Origin: Elioraea rosea
GTDB taxonomy: Bacteria; Pseudomonadota; Alphaproteobacteria; Acetobacterales; Acetobacteraceae
Direction: 5' to 3'
DNA length: 64,000 nucleotides
Assembly (NCBI RefSeq): GCF_007644105.1
Contig: NZ_VFAC01000016.1
Span: 24,020 to 88,019 of the forward strand
The notes under the pieces are model-generated. The model did no database searches. It was not told the origin of the DNA and worked only from the letters and a program-made list of their open reading frames with translations. Below are positions 29,396-37,424 of the stretch, one piece after another (within the stretch, counting starts at the first letter, position 1; each line of letters starts with the position of its first letter). Both the position numbers and the translations under genes were made by a program.

Positions 29396-30955
29396 TCAGG
29401 CGATGACGATGTCGGTGCCCAGTGCGAGGTCGCGTGCGCCGACGAGGCTGATCGCGTTCCGCTGGACGGGCGTGCCGCTGCCTGGGTCGACCACGTCGCC
29501 GAACATCACCACCGTGCCGTCGGCGCTGTCGAACACGCGCACCGCGACGTCGTCTGGGTTCTCGATGACGATGCGGTCGGTTCCCCTCTCGAACCCCCAG
29601 ATCGTGTCATGCCCATCTCCGGCCACCCCGCCCTGCGCGGACGCGGTGCCGATGGCGTAGCGGAAGAGATCCGCCCCGCCGCTCGCCACGATCAGGTCGC
29701 CCGTGCCGTCGCCCGAGGCGGGAGGCGGCTCGTCGGTTCCGCCGAAGCCCGTCCAGCCCGGCCGGTGGCCGCCGCCGACCTGCCGGAGCGGATCGCCGAG
29801 GCCGCCAAGCCCCTCGATCGTCACCGTGTCGAAGCTCTCCGTCGCGAGCCAGCGCACGGCGACAAGCAGCATCTCGGTCCCGTTGTCCTCGAAGCGCGAG
29901 ACCTCGATTGCGCCGGGATCGATTGTCCCGAGCGCCACGCCATCGCGCCAGAGCGTCGCCGCGCCGGCAACCGGCGTCGTCGTGGGGGCGGCGAACCACA
30001 CGCCGATGTCGAGCAGCGCGGTCGGCGCGTCGAACCGGCCGGCGAACTCGCCAGGAAAGTCGAAGACCTCGTAGGGCACGCCCTCCCATGGCGCGGTGAT
30101 CTCGCCCGCGTCCTCGCCGGGGCGAAGGTCGATCGCGGCCATGACGCGGCTTGCATCGAACAGGTCGTCGCCGCCGAGGGTCGCGACGAGGCGCGTGAGG
30201 CCGCCATCGGTCACGAGGTCCGGGAACCCGTCGAGCGCCGTCGGCCCGCCCGCCCAGTCGCCGTCGCGGAGGATGATCCGGTTCTGCCCCGTCGCACCCT
30301 GGATCGCGAAGGTGTTGCCCCAAGCCGCGCCGTTCGAGGCGAAGGAAACGGATGCGTCCAGGAAGCCGAGCTCTACCGCGTCGATCTCCCCGCGCTTGGC
30401 GTTCTCGATCACGACAGCCGCCGCGGCCGGCGCGCCGCCTTCCGAGAACAGCGTGTCGCCGAGCTTCAGCCGCACATCGACGACGTTGCGCACGAACACG
30501 TTCGGGGCGGGGCCGGCCGGCGCCGCGATGAGGTCTCTGGTCGTCAGTAGCACCTCGAGGTTCTTGATGCCGTTCCAGTCCCGGTCGGCGAGTACGACGG
30601 ACACGGCCGCGCCGGGCGAGAAGGCGTCGATGGCCGGGTTCCGCGGGCCTGGCGGTCCGGCGAAGGCATGGCCGTCGGCCAGCACGGCCGCGGCGTCGAT
30701 CGCGCCGGTGAGCGGCGCGTCGGGCGCCGTCTGGCCGCCGGCGACGAAATCGAGCAACGCCCAGTCGGTTCGGACGAACTCGGTTCCGGCGAAGCCGTCG
30801 AAGGCGGAGAGGGGGAAGTCGGCGATGGCGCCTTCGATGAGCCCCGGCACCGTGCCGGCAGTGCCGCCAGGCAACTCCGCGGGTCTCCAGAGATCGCGCG
30901 TGCCGAAAGGCAGCGAGGTCTGGCTGAACAGCATGTAGCTCGATGACGACGCCAC
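29396..30955 (-). CDS. unrecognised 519-residue protein, paralogue A
   Basis: I do not recognise this family. The GTG start gives MASSSSYMLFSQTSLPFGTR, with no signal peptide. The protein looks beta-rich and acidic, with strings of D, G, T and V. Conserved blocks shared with its neighbour include GGQTAPDAPLTGAIDA, VLADRDWNGIKN, VVDVRLKLGDTL, VIENAKRGEIDA, GDWAGGPTALDGF and TLWRDGVA. The C-terminal part (GHDTIWGFERGTDRIVIENP then VGARDLALGTDIVIA) resembles the tail of calcium-dependent type I secreted proteins, but true nonapeptide repeats are lacking. Type I secretion without a cleaved leader is plausible; no secretion genes are in the window. It follows paralogue B after 12 bases. Confidence 0.7.
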   Translation of the reverse strand: MASSSSYMLFSQTSLPFGTRDLWRPAELPGGTAGTVPGLIEGAIADFPLSAFDGFAGTEFVRTDWALLDFVAGGQTAPDAPLTGAIDAAAVLADGHAFAGPPGPRNPAIDAFSPGAAVSVVLADRDWNGIKNLEVLLTTRDLIAAPAGPAPNVFVRNVVDVRLKLGDTLFSEGGAPAAAAVVIENAKRGEIDAVELGFLDASVSFASNGAAWGNTFAIQGATGQNRIILRDGDWAGGPTALDGFPDLVTDGGLTRLVATLGGDDLFDASRVMAAIDLRPGEDAGEITAPWEGVPYEVFDFPGEFAGRFDAPTALLDIGVWFAAPTTTPVAGAATLWRDGVALGTIDPGAIEVSRFEDNGTEMLLVAVRWLATESFDTVTIEGLGGLGDPLRQVGGGHRPGWTGFGGTDEPPPASGDGTGDLIVASGGADLFRYAIGTASAQGGVAGDGHDTIWGFERGTDRIVIENPDDVAVRVFDSADGTVVMFGDVVDPGSGTPVQRNAISLVGARDLALGTDIVIA

Positions 30956-30967
30956 GGCCGGCCTCCC

Positions 30968-32500
30968 TCACACGAAGACGATGTCGGTGCCGACGGCGAG
31001 GTCGCGCACGCCGACGAGCGTGATGCCGCTGCGCTCGTCGATGATCGGGACCCATCCCCAAGGTTCGGCGTCCTGGCCTCCGAACATCACGGTGGTGCCG
31101 GCATCGGAGTCGAAGATGCGCGCGTCCGGTGTCTCGAGGGCGAGAACGTCCTGCCCTTTCGCGAACAGCCAGATGGAGTCGACGTTGTCGCCAGGGGCGT
31201 AGCGGAAAACATCCCTGCCGCCGCCGGCGACCAGCAGGCTTCCGGTGCCATGATGCTCGACGCCGCCGAATGCGTCGGGAATGCCGGTCGTGTACGTCGT
31301 CCAACCGGGTCGGTAGCCGGTGCCGGACTGCGCGATCGGCGCCCCAAGCGCGCCGAGGCCTTCGACCGTCAGCGTATCGAAGCTGCGCGTCGCCAACCAG
31401 CCGATGGAGAGCGTGGCGAACCGCTCGCCCGTCACAGGATCCCTCTCGGGCCTGAGCGTACTGAACGCGTCGGCGACGGTCTCGATCGCCACGCCGTCGC
31501 GCCAGAGCGTGACCGCCCCTATCGGCGGCAGTGGCCCCGTCACGGCGAAGCGGAGACCGAGATCGACCATCGCCGCGGGTGCGTCGAAGCGCACGAACAG
31601 CGCGCTGGCCGCCGCGTCCAGCTGGTAGCCGACGTGTTGCCAGTTCTCGTACAGGAAGCCCGCATCGGGCCCCGCCCTGACATCGGTCGTCGCGTTGACC
31701 GCGCGTGCGTCGAACAGGGCATCGCCGCTCATCGTGACGACGACGTGCGTGAGGCTGCCGTCGTTCACGAGGCTGCCGAACCCGTCAAGCGCGGTGGGGC
31801 CGCCGGCCCAGTCTCCCGGGAGAAGCGTGATGCTGCTCCAGTTCGCCTTGATGACGAAGGTGTTGCCCCAGCCTTCTTCGTTGGAGGCCAACGACACCGT
31901 CGCCCACAACTGACCGAGTTCCGAGGCGTCGATCTCGCCGCGCTTGGCGTTCTCGATCACGAGCGTGGCGGAAGGCGGCGGGCCGCCTTGCGTCGCCAGG
32001 CTGTCGCCGAGCTTTACGCGTACGTCCACGATGTTGCGGATGAACACGTCCGGCACCGATCCGCTGCCGCCGAGCTCGGCGTTGGTCAGCACGACCTCGA
32101 CATTCTTGATGCCGTTCCAGTCGCGGTCGGCGAGCACGATGGAGACCCCGCCGGCCGGGTCGGTATCGAACGCCCCGTCGGGGTTCCGCGGCCCGGCTGG
32201 TCCGGCGAAGACGCGGCCGTCCGACGTGACGGCAGAGGCGTCGATCGCGCCGGTCAGAGGTGCATCGGGCGCCGTCTGGCCGCCTGGCACGAAATCGAAC
32301 AGCGCCCAGTCGCCGCGCACGAATTCCGTGCCCTGGAACGCATCGAAGGCGGAGACGGGAAAGTCCGTGATGACGCCGTTCACGAGGCCAGGCACGGACC
32401 CCGCGAGCGTGCCGGGAAGCCCGTCGGGACCCCAGAGCTCGCGCGTGCCGAAGGGCCGCGAGGTCTGGCTGAACAGGACGTAGCCCGACGACGATGCCAT
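30968..32500 (-). CDS. unrecognised 510-residue protein, paralogue B
   Basis: This tandem duplicate of the downstream gene is about half identical by eye and collinear over its whole length. Both share the same start (MASSSGYVLFSQTSRPFGTR), middle blocks (FAGPAGPRNP, VIENAKRGEIDASELG, GDWAGGPTALDGFG, WLATRSFDTLTVEGLGALG, GYRPGWT) and end (VGVRDLAVGTDIVFV). The C-terminal block DSIWLFAKGQDVLALETPD is the counterpart of the RTX-tail-like part of paralogue A. The ATG at 32500 was preferred because its product aligns with paralogue A from residue 1; an open frame of 10 more codons exists. The two genes, 12 bases apart, are likely co-expressed. A carbohydrate- or surface-binding role is only a guess. 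Confidence 0.7.
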   Translation of the reverse strand: MASSSGYVLFSQTSRPFGTRELWGPDGLPGTLAGSVPGLVNGVITDFPVSAFDAFQGTEFVRGDWALFDFVPGGQTAPDAPLTGAIDASAVTSDGRVFAGPAGPRNPDGAFDTDPAGGVSIVLADRDWNGIKNVEVVLTNAELGGSGSVPDVFIRNIVDVRVKLGDSLATQGGPPPSATLVIENAKRGEIDASELGQLWATVSLASNEEGWGNTFVIKANWSSITLLPGDWAGGPTALDGFGSLVNDGSLTHVVVTMSGDALFDARAVNATTDVRAGPDAGFLYENWQHVGYQLDAAASALFVRFDAPAAMVDLGLRFAVTGPLPPIGAVTLWRDGVAIETVADAFSTLRPERDPVTGERFATLSIGWLATRSFDTLTVEGLGALGAPIAQSGTGYRPGWTTYTTGIPDAFGGVEHHGTGSLLVAGGGRDVFRYAPGDNVDSIWLFAKGQDVLALETPDARIFDSDAGTTVMFGGQDAEPWGWVPIIDERSGITLVGVRDLAVGTDIVFV

Positions 32501-32586
32501 GGCCGGCCCCCGAGCGGATGACCGTGGCACACTGACCGCGCCGCAGGCCGGCCGCCTTGCTGCAGGTCAATCCGGCGGTGGAATGC

Positions 32587-32853
32587 TCAGCGCAGGATCT
32601 CGGCCAGCGCCTCTGGGACGGCGTCCTCGGGCACGGTCACCTCGCAGGTCTTGCCGCCCTCGTAGGTGAGGGTGACGTCGAAGCTGAACCGGTCGGCCCC
32701 GCGGGCGGGGCGGCCGGGCGGGGAGGCGGCGAGGGCGGCCAGCGCCTTCTTCTGCGCCTCGGACAGCGCGGCGGCCTCGACGCTTCGCCGCCGCGTGATG
32801 CCGCCGACGCCGCCAGAGCGGATGATGGTCACGGAGGCGATGCGTTCAGCCAT
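32587..32853 (-). CDS. emfourin-type inhibitor of the adjacent M4 protease
   Basis: An 88-residue protein, MAERIASVTIIRSGGVGGIT, with a helix (SEAQKKALAALAASPP) and beta strands (RFSFDVTLTYEGGKTCEVTVPED) ending AEILR. This resembles emfourin, the small protein encoded beside protealysin genes that inhibits the protease inside the cell. Its start overlaps the end of the M4 gene by 8 bases, so synthesis of enzyme and inhibitor is coupled. No signal peptide is present, matching a cytoplasmic inhibitor. The assignment rests on context plus overall sequence pattern. Confidence 0.78.
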   Translation of the reverse strand: MAERIASVTIIRSGGVGGITRRRSVEAAALSEAQKKALAALAASPPGRPARGADRFSFDVTLTYEGGKTCEVTVPEDAVPEALAEILR

Positions 32854-34174
32854 GGCGCGATACCCTCGCTGACCGTGCCGCGATCGCCCGCGCGCCCGTG
32901 CCCGCCCGGGCCGAGGCGGCCTTGCGCGGCGGCGCCTTCTTCGGGGGCGGCTTCTTCGAGGGCGGCTTCTTCGGGGGAGCCTTCTTCGGCGGGGATTTCG
33001 TCGGCGCCGGGGCCTTCTTCTTCGGTGCCGGCAGCTTCTTCGGCGCGGGCTTCTTCGGCTTCGGCGCAGGCGCCTCGGCCTTCCTGCGCGTGGCGGTCGG
33101 CACGACGCCCGCCTCGTCCCACGCCGCGGCGACGAGCTTCGCCGCCTTCGCGTCGAAGAGGATGCCGGCGACGTCGATCGTCTCCTTCGCCGCCTCGCGG
33201 AACGAGGCGCGCTGGCTCATCCGCCCCTTCTCGGTGAAGGCGCGCCACCAGATGCGCCCGGCCTTCTCCCACGCATAGCCGCCGAAGCCCGTGGCCACGC
33301 GCCAGAACACGCGGTTCGGGATGCCCGAGTTGATGTGCACCCCGCCCGAATCCGAATGCCCGCGATAGAGGTCGCGCATATGCGCTGGCTGGGGGTCGCG
33401 GCCGATGAGCGGGTCGTCATAGGCCGTGCCTGGCGCCTTGAGGCTGCGCAGCGCGAGCGCAACGCCCGGCGGCTGCTTCAGCTCCGGCCCGATGAGCTCG
33501 GCGCCGATCAGCCAGTCCGCCTCGGCGGCCTTCTCCTTGTGGTGCCACTGCCTGGTGAGCGAGCCCATCACGTCCGAGAAATGCTCGTTCAGCGCGCCGG
33601 GCTGCTCCCAGTAGACGAGGTTGGCGGTGAACTCGAGCACGGCATGGGCAAGCTCGTGCGCGACGACGTCGAGGCTCTTGGTGAAGCGCAGGAACACCTC
33701 GCCATCGCCGTCGCCGTAGACCATCTGCTTGCCGTTCCAGAACGCGTTGTCGTAACCACGCCCGTAATGGACGGTCGAGACCATCCTCAGATCGTTGCCG
33801 TCGAGCCCGTTATGGCCGAACACGGTGCGGAAGAAATCGTAGGTGATGCCCGCGCCCTCGAAGGCCTCGTCCACGGCCGGGTCGCCCGTCGGCGGCGCGC
33901 CTTCGGGGCGGATCAGGCTCCCCGGAAGGCTCTGCCCCTGCCGGGCGGAATAGACGGCCCGCTGCTTGCCGAGGCTCCGCTTGCGCGCCGCCATCTCCGG
34001 CTCGGGGTCGGGTGCGCTTTCCGAAAGCCGCGCCTCGCGCAGCGTGCGGGTAACGGCGAGCGTGTCCTCGGCCCAGCGCTTGAGCGAGGGGCGGCGGGCA
34101 CGCGCGATGATGTTCTCGAGCATCAGCGGCGGGGTGATGCAGCAGACGCCGCAGCGGCAGGCCGCACGCGACAT
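32846..34174 (-). CDS. protealysin-like M4 metalloprotease with Lys/Pro-rich tail
   Basis: 442 residues. There is no secretory signal but a short protealysin-type propeptide with the ITPPLMLENI motif near residues 13-22. The M4 catalytic zinc site is complete: H173-E174-x-x-H177 (VVAHELAHAV), third ligand E197 (GALNEHFSDVMG) and the transition-state histidine H280 (DSGGVHINSGIPN). Protealysins are thought to act in the cytoplasm or leave the cell without a signal. The unusual part is the C-terminal extension (about 361-442): a run of Lys, Pro and Ala with PKKPAPKK- and PPKKAPPKK-type units, like histone H1 tails, which could bind nucleic acid or a polyanion. It is paired with an emfourin-type inhibitor. 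Confidence 0.9.
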   Translation of the reverse strand: MSRAACRCGVCCITPPLMLENIIARARRPSLKRWAEDTLAVTRTLREARLSESAPDPEPEMAARKRSLGKQRAVYSARQGQSLPGSLIRPEGAPPTGDPAVDEAFEGAGITYDFFRTVFGHNGLDGNDLRMVSTVHYGRGYDNAFWNGKQMVYGDGDGEVFLRFTKSLDVVAHELAHAVLEFTANLVYWEQPGALNEHFSDVMGSLTRQWHHKEKAAEADWLIGAELIGPELKQPPGVALALRSLKAPGTAYDDPLIGRDPQPAHMRDLYRGHSDSGGVHINSGIPNRVFWRVATGFGGYAWEKAGRIWWRAFTEKGRMSQRASFREAAKETIDVAGILFDAKAAKLVAAAWDEAGVVPTATRRKAEAPAPKPKKPAPKKLPAPKKKAPAPTKSPPKKAPPKKPPSKKPPPKKAPPRKAASARAGTGARAIAARSARVSRHG

Positions 34175-34280
34175 GGACGCTCCTCGGTCCGTTCCTCCGG
34201 CCAGGAGGCGCCGGATTCGTCTCCATTCTGCAACGGGCTCGCGCCCGATGCCAGCGCGGCGTGACAGGAACGGGCGCGAA

Positions 34281-34299
34281 GGGTCGCCCCCGGCGACCC
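34281..34299. other. strong hairpin upstream of the protease gene
   Basis: GGGTCGCC / GGCGACCC form a perfect 8-bp stem with a 3-base loop, about 107 bases before the protease start and 136 before the DGPF gene. It may be a structure in the protease mRNA leader or a divider between the divergent transcription units. There is no T-run, and nothing else is evident in the 260-base gap apart from the promoter candidate below. Confidence 0.35.
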
Positions 34300-34357
34300 C
34301 TCTCGGGCGTGTGATGCACGGCGCATGCGTGCAGGCGGAAGAATCACCACTCCGGCA

Positions 34358-34384
34358 TGTCGAACCCGGGCCCCGTCGTTCGTC
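34358..34384 (+). promoter_or_regulatory. candidate ECF42-type promoter
   Basis: TGTCGA at 34358 and CGTC at 34381 are separated by 17 bases. A TGTCGA -35 element with a CGTC-like -10 is the pattern reported for ECF42 sigma factors, which drive their own DGPF-sigma operons. The spot lies about 50 bases before the DGPF gene that precedes the sigma gene. The fit is by eye, and a second CGTC at 34374 shows how common this tetramer is here. Confidence 0.45.
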
Positions 34385-34434
34385 GTTCTGTCAGGCGGGT
34401 CGCGACGACTGCGCCGTAGCAGTGGAGAGAAGCC

Positions 34435-34854
34435 ATGCGCGTGATGGTTCTGGTTAAGGCGACGGAGGACAGCGAGGCCGGCATCCTGCCGACCACGGAG
34501 GCCCTGGCCGAGATGGGACGGTTCAACGAGGAGCTGATGAAGGCCGGCGTCATGCTCACCGGCGATGGGTTGAAGCCCTCGTCACAAGGCAGGCGCGTGG
34601 CCTTCGACGGGCCGCGGCGGACCGTCATCGACGGACCCTTCGCCGAGACGCGCGAGCTCGTTGCCGGCTACTGGGTTTGGGAGGTCAAGGACATGGACGA
34701 GGCCGTCGCTTGGGTGAAGCGGTGCCCGAACCCCATGCCGGGGCCAAGCGAGATCGAGATTCGCCCCTTCTACGAGGCGGCCGATTTCGGCGACCTCCTG
34801 CCGCCCGAGGTCGCCGCCCAGTACGAGGAGCGTACGAAGACCACGGGCGGGTGA
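34435..34854 (+). CDS. YciI/DGPF-domain protein
   Basis: A 139-residue YCII-related protein: MRVMVLVKATEDSEAGILP, the name-giving block VIDGPFAETRELVAGYWVWEV (read in two parts) and ending PFYEAADFG. DGPF proteins are small dimeric alpha/beta proteins of unknown reaction. Genes for them neighbour ECF42 sigma factor genes in many bacteria, as here 54 bases before one. GGAGAG precedes the ATG. The pair is probably one transcript from the candidate promoter at 34358. Confidence 0.88.
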   Translation: MRVMVLVKATEDSEAGILPTTEALAEMGRFNEELMKAGVMLTGDGLKPSSQGRRVAFDGPRRTVIDGPFAETRELVAGYWVWEVKDMDEAVAWVKRCPNPMPGPSEIEIRPFYEAADFGDLLPPEVAAQYEERTKTTGG

Positions 34855-34908
34855 TCGCTCGGGGGCGGGGCTTGCCGTCCCGCCCCGTCCTCCCTTACGC
34901 CGGGGGCC

Positions 34909-36177
34909 GTGGCTGCACCGGATACCCATGCGGCGATCGAGGCGATCTTCCGGATCGAGCGGGCAAGGCTCGTCGCCGCGCTTGCCCGAATGCTGCGGGA
35001 TGTCGGCCTGGCCGAGGAGGCGGCGCAGGACAGCCTCGTCGCCGCGCTGGCCGAATGGCCTAGGACGGGGGTTCCCGCGAACCCCGGTGCCTGGCTCATG
35101 GCCACGGCCAGGCGGAGGGCGATCGACGAGCTCCGCCGTCGCCGCATGGCGGCCCGCAAGCACGATGAGATCGGCCGCGACCGCGAGGGAGCCGACGAGG
35201 GCGCGGCCGAGACGCTTGAGGCCGCACTCGATGACGATCTCGGCGACGAGCTGCTTGGCCTGATCTACACCGCCTGCCACCCGATCCTGTCGCGCGAGGC
35301 ACGCGCTGCCCTCACGCTCAGGCTCATCGGCGGGCTCACCACGGCCGAGATCGGCCGGGCCTTCTTCGTGAGCGAGGCGACGGTGGCGCAGCGCGTCGTC
35401 CGGGCCAAGCGCACGATCGCCGAGGCGGGGCTGCGCTTCGAGGTGCCGCGCGGCGAGGAGCGCGCGGCGCGCCTCGCCTCCGTGCTCGAGGTCATCTACC
35501 TCATTTTTAACGAGGGCTATGCCGCCACGGCCGGCGAGCGCCTGACCCGCCCGGCTCTCTGCGCCGAGGCGCAGCGGCTCGGCCGAATCCTCGCCGGCCT
35601 GCTGCCGGACGAGCCGGAGGTGCTCGGCCTGCTGGCGCTGATGGAACTCCAGGCCTCCCGGCTCGCGGCGCGGCTCGGGCCGGGCGGCGTCTCCGTGCCG
35701 TTGACGGAGCAGGATCGGACGCGGTGGGACAGGCTGCTGATCGGCCGGGGGCTCGATGCGCTTGCCCGGGCCGAGGCGCTAGGCGGGGCGGACGGCGCCT
35801 ATGCCCTTCAGGCCGCGCTCGCCGCCTGCCATGCGCGCGCGCCCTCGGCGGCGGAGACCGACTGGCCGCGCATCGCCGGGCTCTATGACAGGCTTCTCGC
35901 CGTCCAGCCCTCGCCGGTGGTGGAGCTGAACCGGGCGGTCGCGCACAGCATGGCCTTCGGCCCGCAGGCGGGTCTCGCCCTTCTCGCCGCGCTGGAGCGG
36001 GAGCCGACATTGCGGGCCTACGCCCCGCTTCCGGCGGCGCGCGGCGATTTCCTGCTTCGGGCTGGAAGGCCTGGCGAGGCAAAGGCGGCCTTCGAGGCGG
36101 CGGCCTCACTCAGCCGCAACGCCCAGGAGAAGGCCTTCCTGCTTCGCCGCGCCGCGTCCTGCGTGCCGGCAGGCTAG
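34909..36177 (+). CDS. ECF42-type RNA polymerase sigma factor with C-terminal extension
   Basis: 422 residues, far longer than a minimal ECF sigma. Region 2 (FRIERARLVAALARMLRDVGLAEEAAQDSL read in parts; RRRAIDELRRRR) binds the -10 and core. Region 4 (LRLIGGLTTAEIGRAFFVSEATVAQRVVRAKR read in parts, about residues 133-170) reads the -35. The roughly 240-residue C-terminal part (VLEVIYLIFNEGY; later QPSPVVELNRAVAHSMAFGP) is the helical, TPR-like extension typical of the ECF42 group, thought to control activity in place of an anti-sigma factor. The start is GTG. No anti-sigma gene adjoins it. Its stop overlaps the convergent M16 gene. Confidence 0.92.
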   Translation: MAAPDTHAAIEAIFRIERARLVAALARMLRDVGLAEEAAQDSLVAALAEWPRTGVPANPGAWLMATARRRAIDELRRRRMAARKHDEIGRDREGADEGAAETLEAALDDDLGDELLGLIYTACHPILSREARAALTLRLIGGLTTAEIGRAFFVSEATVAQRVVRAKRTIAEAGLRFEVPRGEERAARLASVLEVIYLIFNEGYAATAGERLTRPALCAEAQRLGRILAGLLPDEPEVLGLLALMELQASRLAARLGPGGVSVPLTEQDRTRWDRLLIGRGLDALARAEALGGADGAYALQAALAACHARAPSAAETDWPRIAGLYDRLLAVQPSPVVELNRAVAHSMAFGPQAGLALLAALEREPTLRAYAPLPAARGDFLLRAGRPGEAKAAFEAAASLSRNAQEKAFLLRRAASCVPAG

Positions 36178-37424
36178 ATCACAGGCCTTCCGGCGACCGA
36201 GATCGACAGCGCCTCGGGGTCGTAGAGCTTGCGCGCGGCCCGGCGGGCGTCCTCGAGCGTCACGGCATCGAGCCGGGCGATGCGCCCCTCGAGCCAGTCG
36301 GGACCGCGGCCGAGGCTCAGCAGGGCGACCAGCGTGTTGGCGATCTGCCCCGTGCTGGTGAAGCCCAAGGGGAAGCTGCCGGTCAGGAACGCCTTGCCGT
36401 TCGCGACCTCCTCCTCGGTCGGGCCGCCTTCCGCCATGCGCGCCCACTCGCCCTTCAGGAGCGACAGCGTCTCGCCGAAGCGTGGGTTCTCGGTCGAGAC
36501 CGAGCCGAGAACGAGGCTTCGACCCGGGAAGGGGGCGAGCTGGGTGCCGATGCCGTAGGTCAGGCCGCGCTTCTCGCGGATCTCCTCGGTCAGTCGCGAG
36601 GAGAAGCCGCCCCCTCCCAGCACCCAGTTCACCACCTGCAAGGCTTCCCAGTCCGGGTCGTCGGGATCGGGGCCGCCATGGCCGAAGGTCGCTACGGCCT
36701 GCGGCGCGTCACGCTCTGCCACCACGAGGCCGAAGGGCGTCGGCGCGGGAAGCGGCGGAACGCTGGGCGCCTCGCCGGCGGCGAGCCCGCCGAACGTCTC
36801 GTCGAGCATCTGACCCAGCCCCGCCGCGTCGATCGCGCCGGAGGCGGCGGCGATCAGCGAGCCGCGCCGCAACTGTGCCGCCACCGCAGCCTCCAGATCG
36901 TCGCGCGCGAGCACGGCGAGCGCGGCCTCGGTTCCGCCCGGCGGGCGGGAGAAGGGGTGGGGCGAGAGAGCGCGCTCGAACCAGGCGCGGGAAGCGATGC
37001 TGCGCGGGTCCTCCGCCTCGCGACGGAGCGCGAGGGCCCGGCCCGCCTTCACCCGCGCCACCGCCTCGCCGTCGAAGCGCGGGCGGGTCAGCGCGAGATT
37101 CGTCATCGAGGCGGCGAAGCCGGTCTCCTCGGCAAGGCAGCGCAGGCCGCCGGTGAACTCGTCACGGCCGGCGCCGAAGTTCAGGCTCACCGCGCGGTCG
37201 CGCAGAGCGGTCGAGAAGGCGGCGGTGTCGAGCTCCCCAGCCCCCTGGTCGAGCAGCGCGGCCGTCAGCGTCGCGCGGCCCTCCTTGCCGGCCGGGTCGA
37301 GCGCCGCGCCGCCGCGGAACGCGAAGGAGAGGGACACGACGGGAACCGAGCGGTCCTCGATCAGCCACGCGCGTATGCCGCCCGGCGAGGTGACGACCTG
37401 GACGGGAACCGACCAGCCGCTCAT
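36174..37424 (-). CDS. M16 peptidase subunit, catalytically degenerate
   Basis: A 416-residue M16-family protein. Where active members have HxxEH, this one reads RATLTAALLDQGAGE, so the zinc site is missing. The C-terminal substrate-binding pair R...Y is kept in EIREKRGLTYGIGTQ. This is the pattern of the non-catalytic partner in two-gene M16 systems, which forms a heterodimer with the active subunit. The upstream active-subunit gene overlaps it by 4 bases (ATGA). It appears to begin without a signal sequence, unlike its partner, which is odd if both work in the periplasm. Its stop overlaps the sigma gene stop on the other strand by 4 bases. Confidence 0.9.
   Translation of the reverse strand: MSGWSVPVQVVTSPGGIRAWLIEDRSVPVVSLSFAFRGGAALDPAGKEGRATLTAALLDQGAGELDTAAFSTALRDRAVSLNFGAGRDEFTGGLRCLAEETGFAASMTNLALTRPRFDGEAVARVKAGRALALRREAEDPRSIASRAWFERALSPHPFSRPPGGTEAALAVLARDDLEAAVAAQLRRGSLIAAASGAIDAAGLGQMLDETFGGLAAGEAPSVPPLPAPTPFGLVVAERDAPQAVATFGHGGPDPDDPDWEALQVVNWVLGGGGFSSRLTEEIREKRGLTYGIGTQLAPFPGRSLVLGSVSTENPRFGETLSLLKGEWARMAEGGPTEEEVANGKAFLTGSFPLGFTSTGQIANTLVALLSLGRGPDWLEGRIARLDAVTLEDARRAARKLYDPEALSISVAGRPVI

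Noticed and set aside
32850..33090. Frameshift as the origin of the Lys/Pro tail of the M4 protease
   Set aside because: The tail uses ordinary AAG and CCG/CCC codons in one continuous frame and runs into the coupled start of the inhibitor gene, so it looks genuine.
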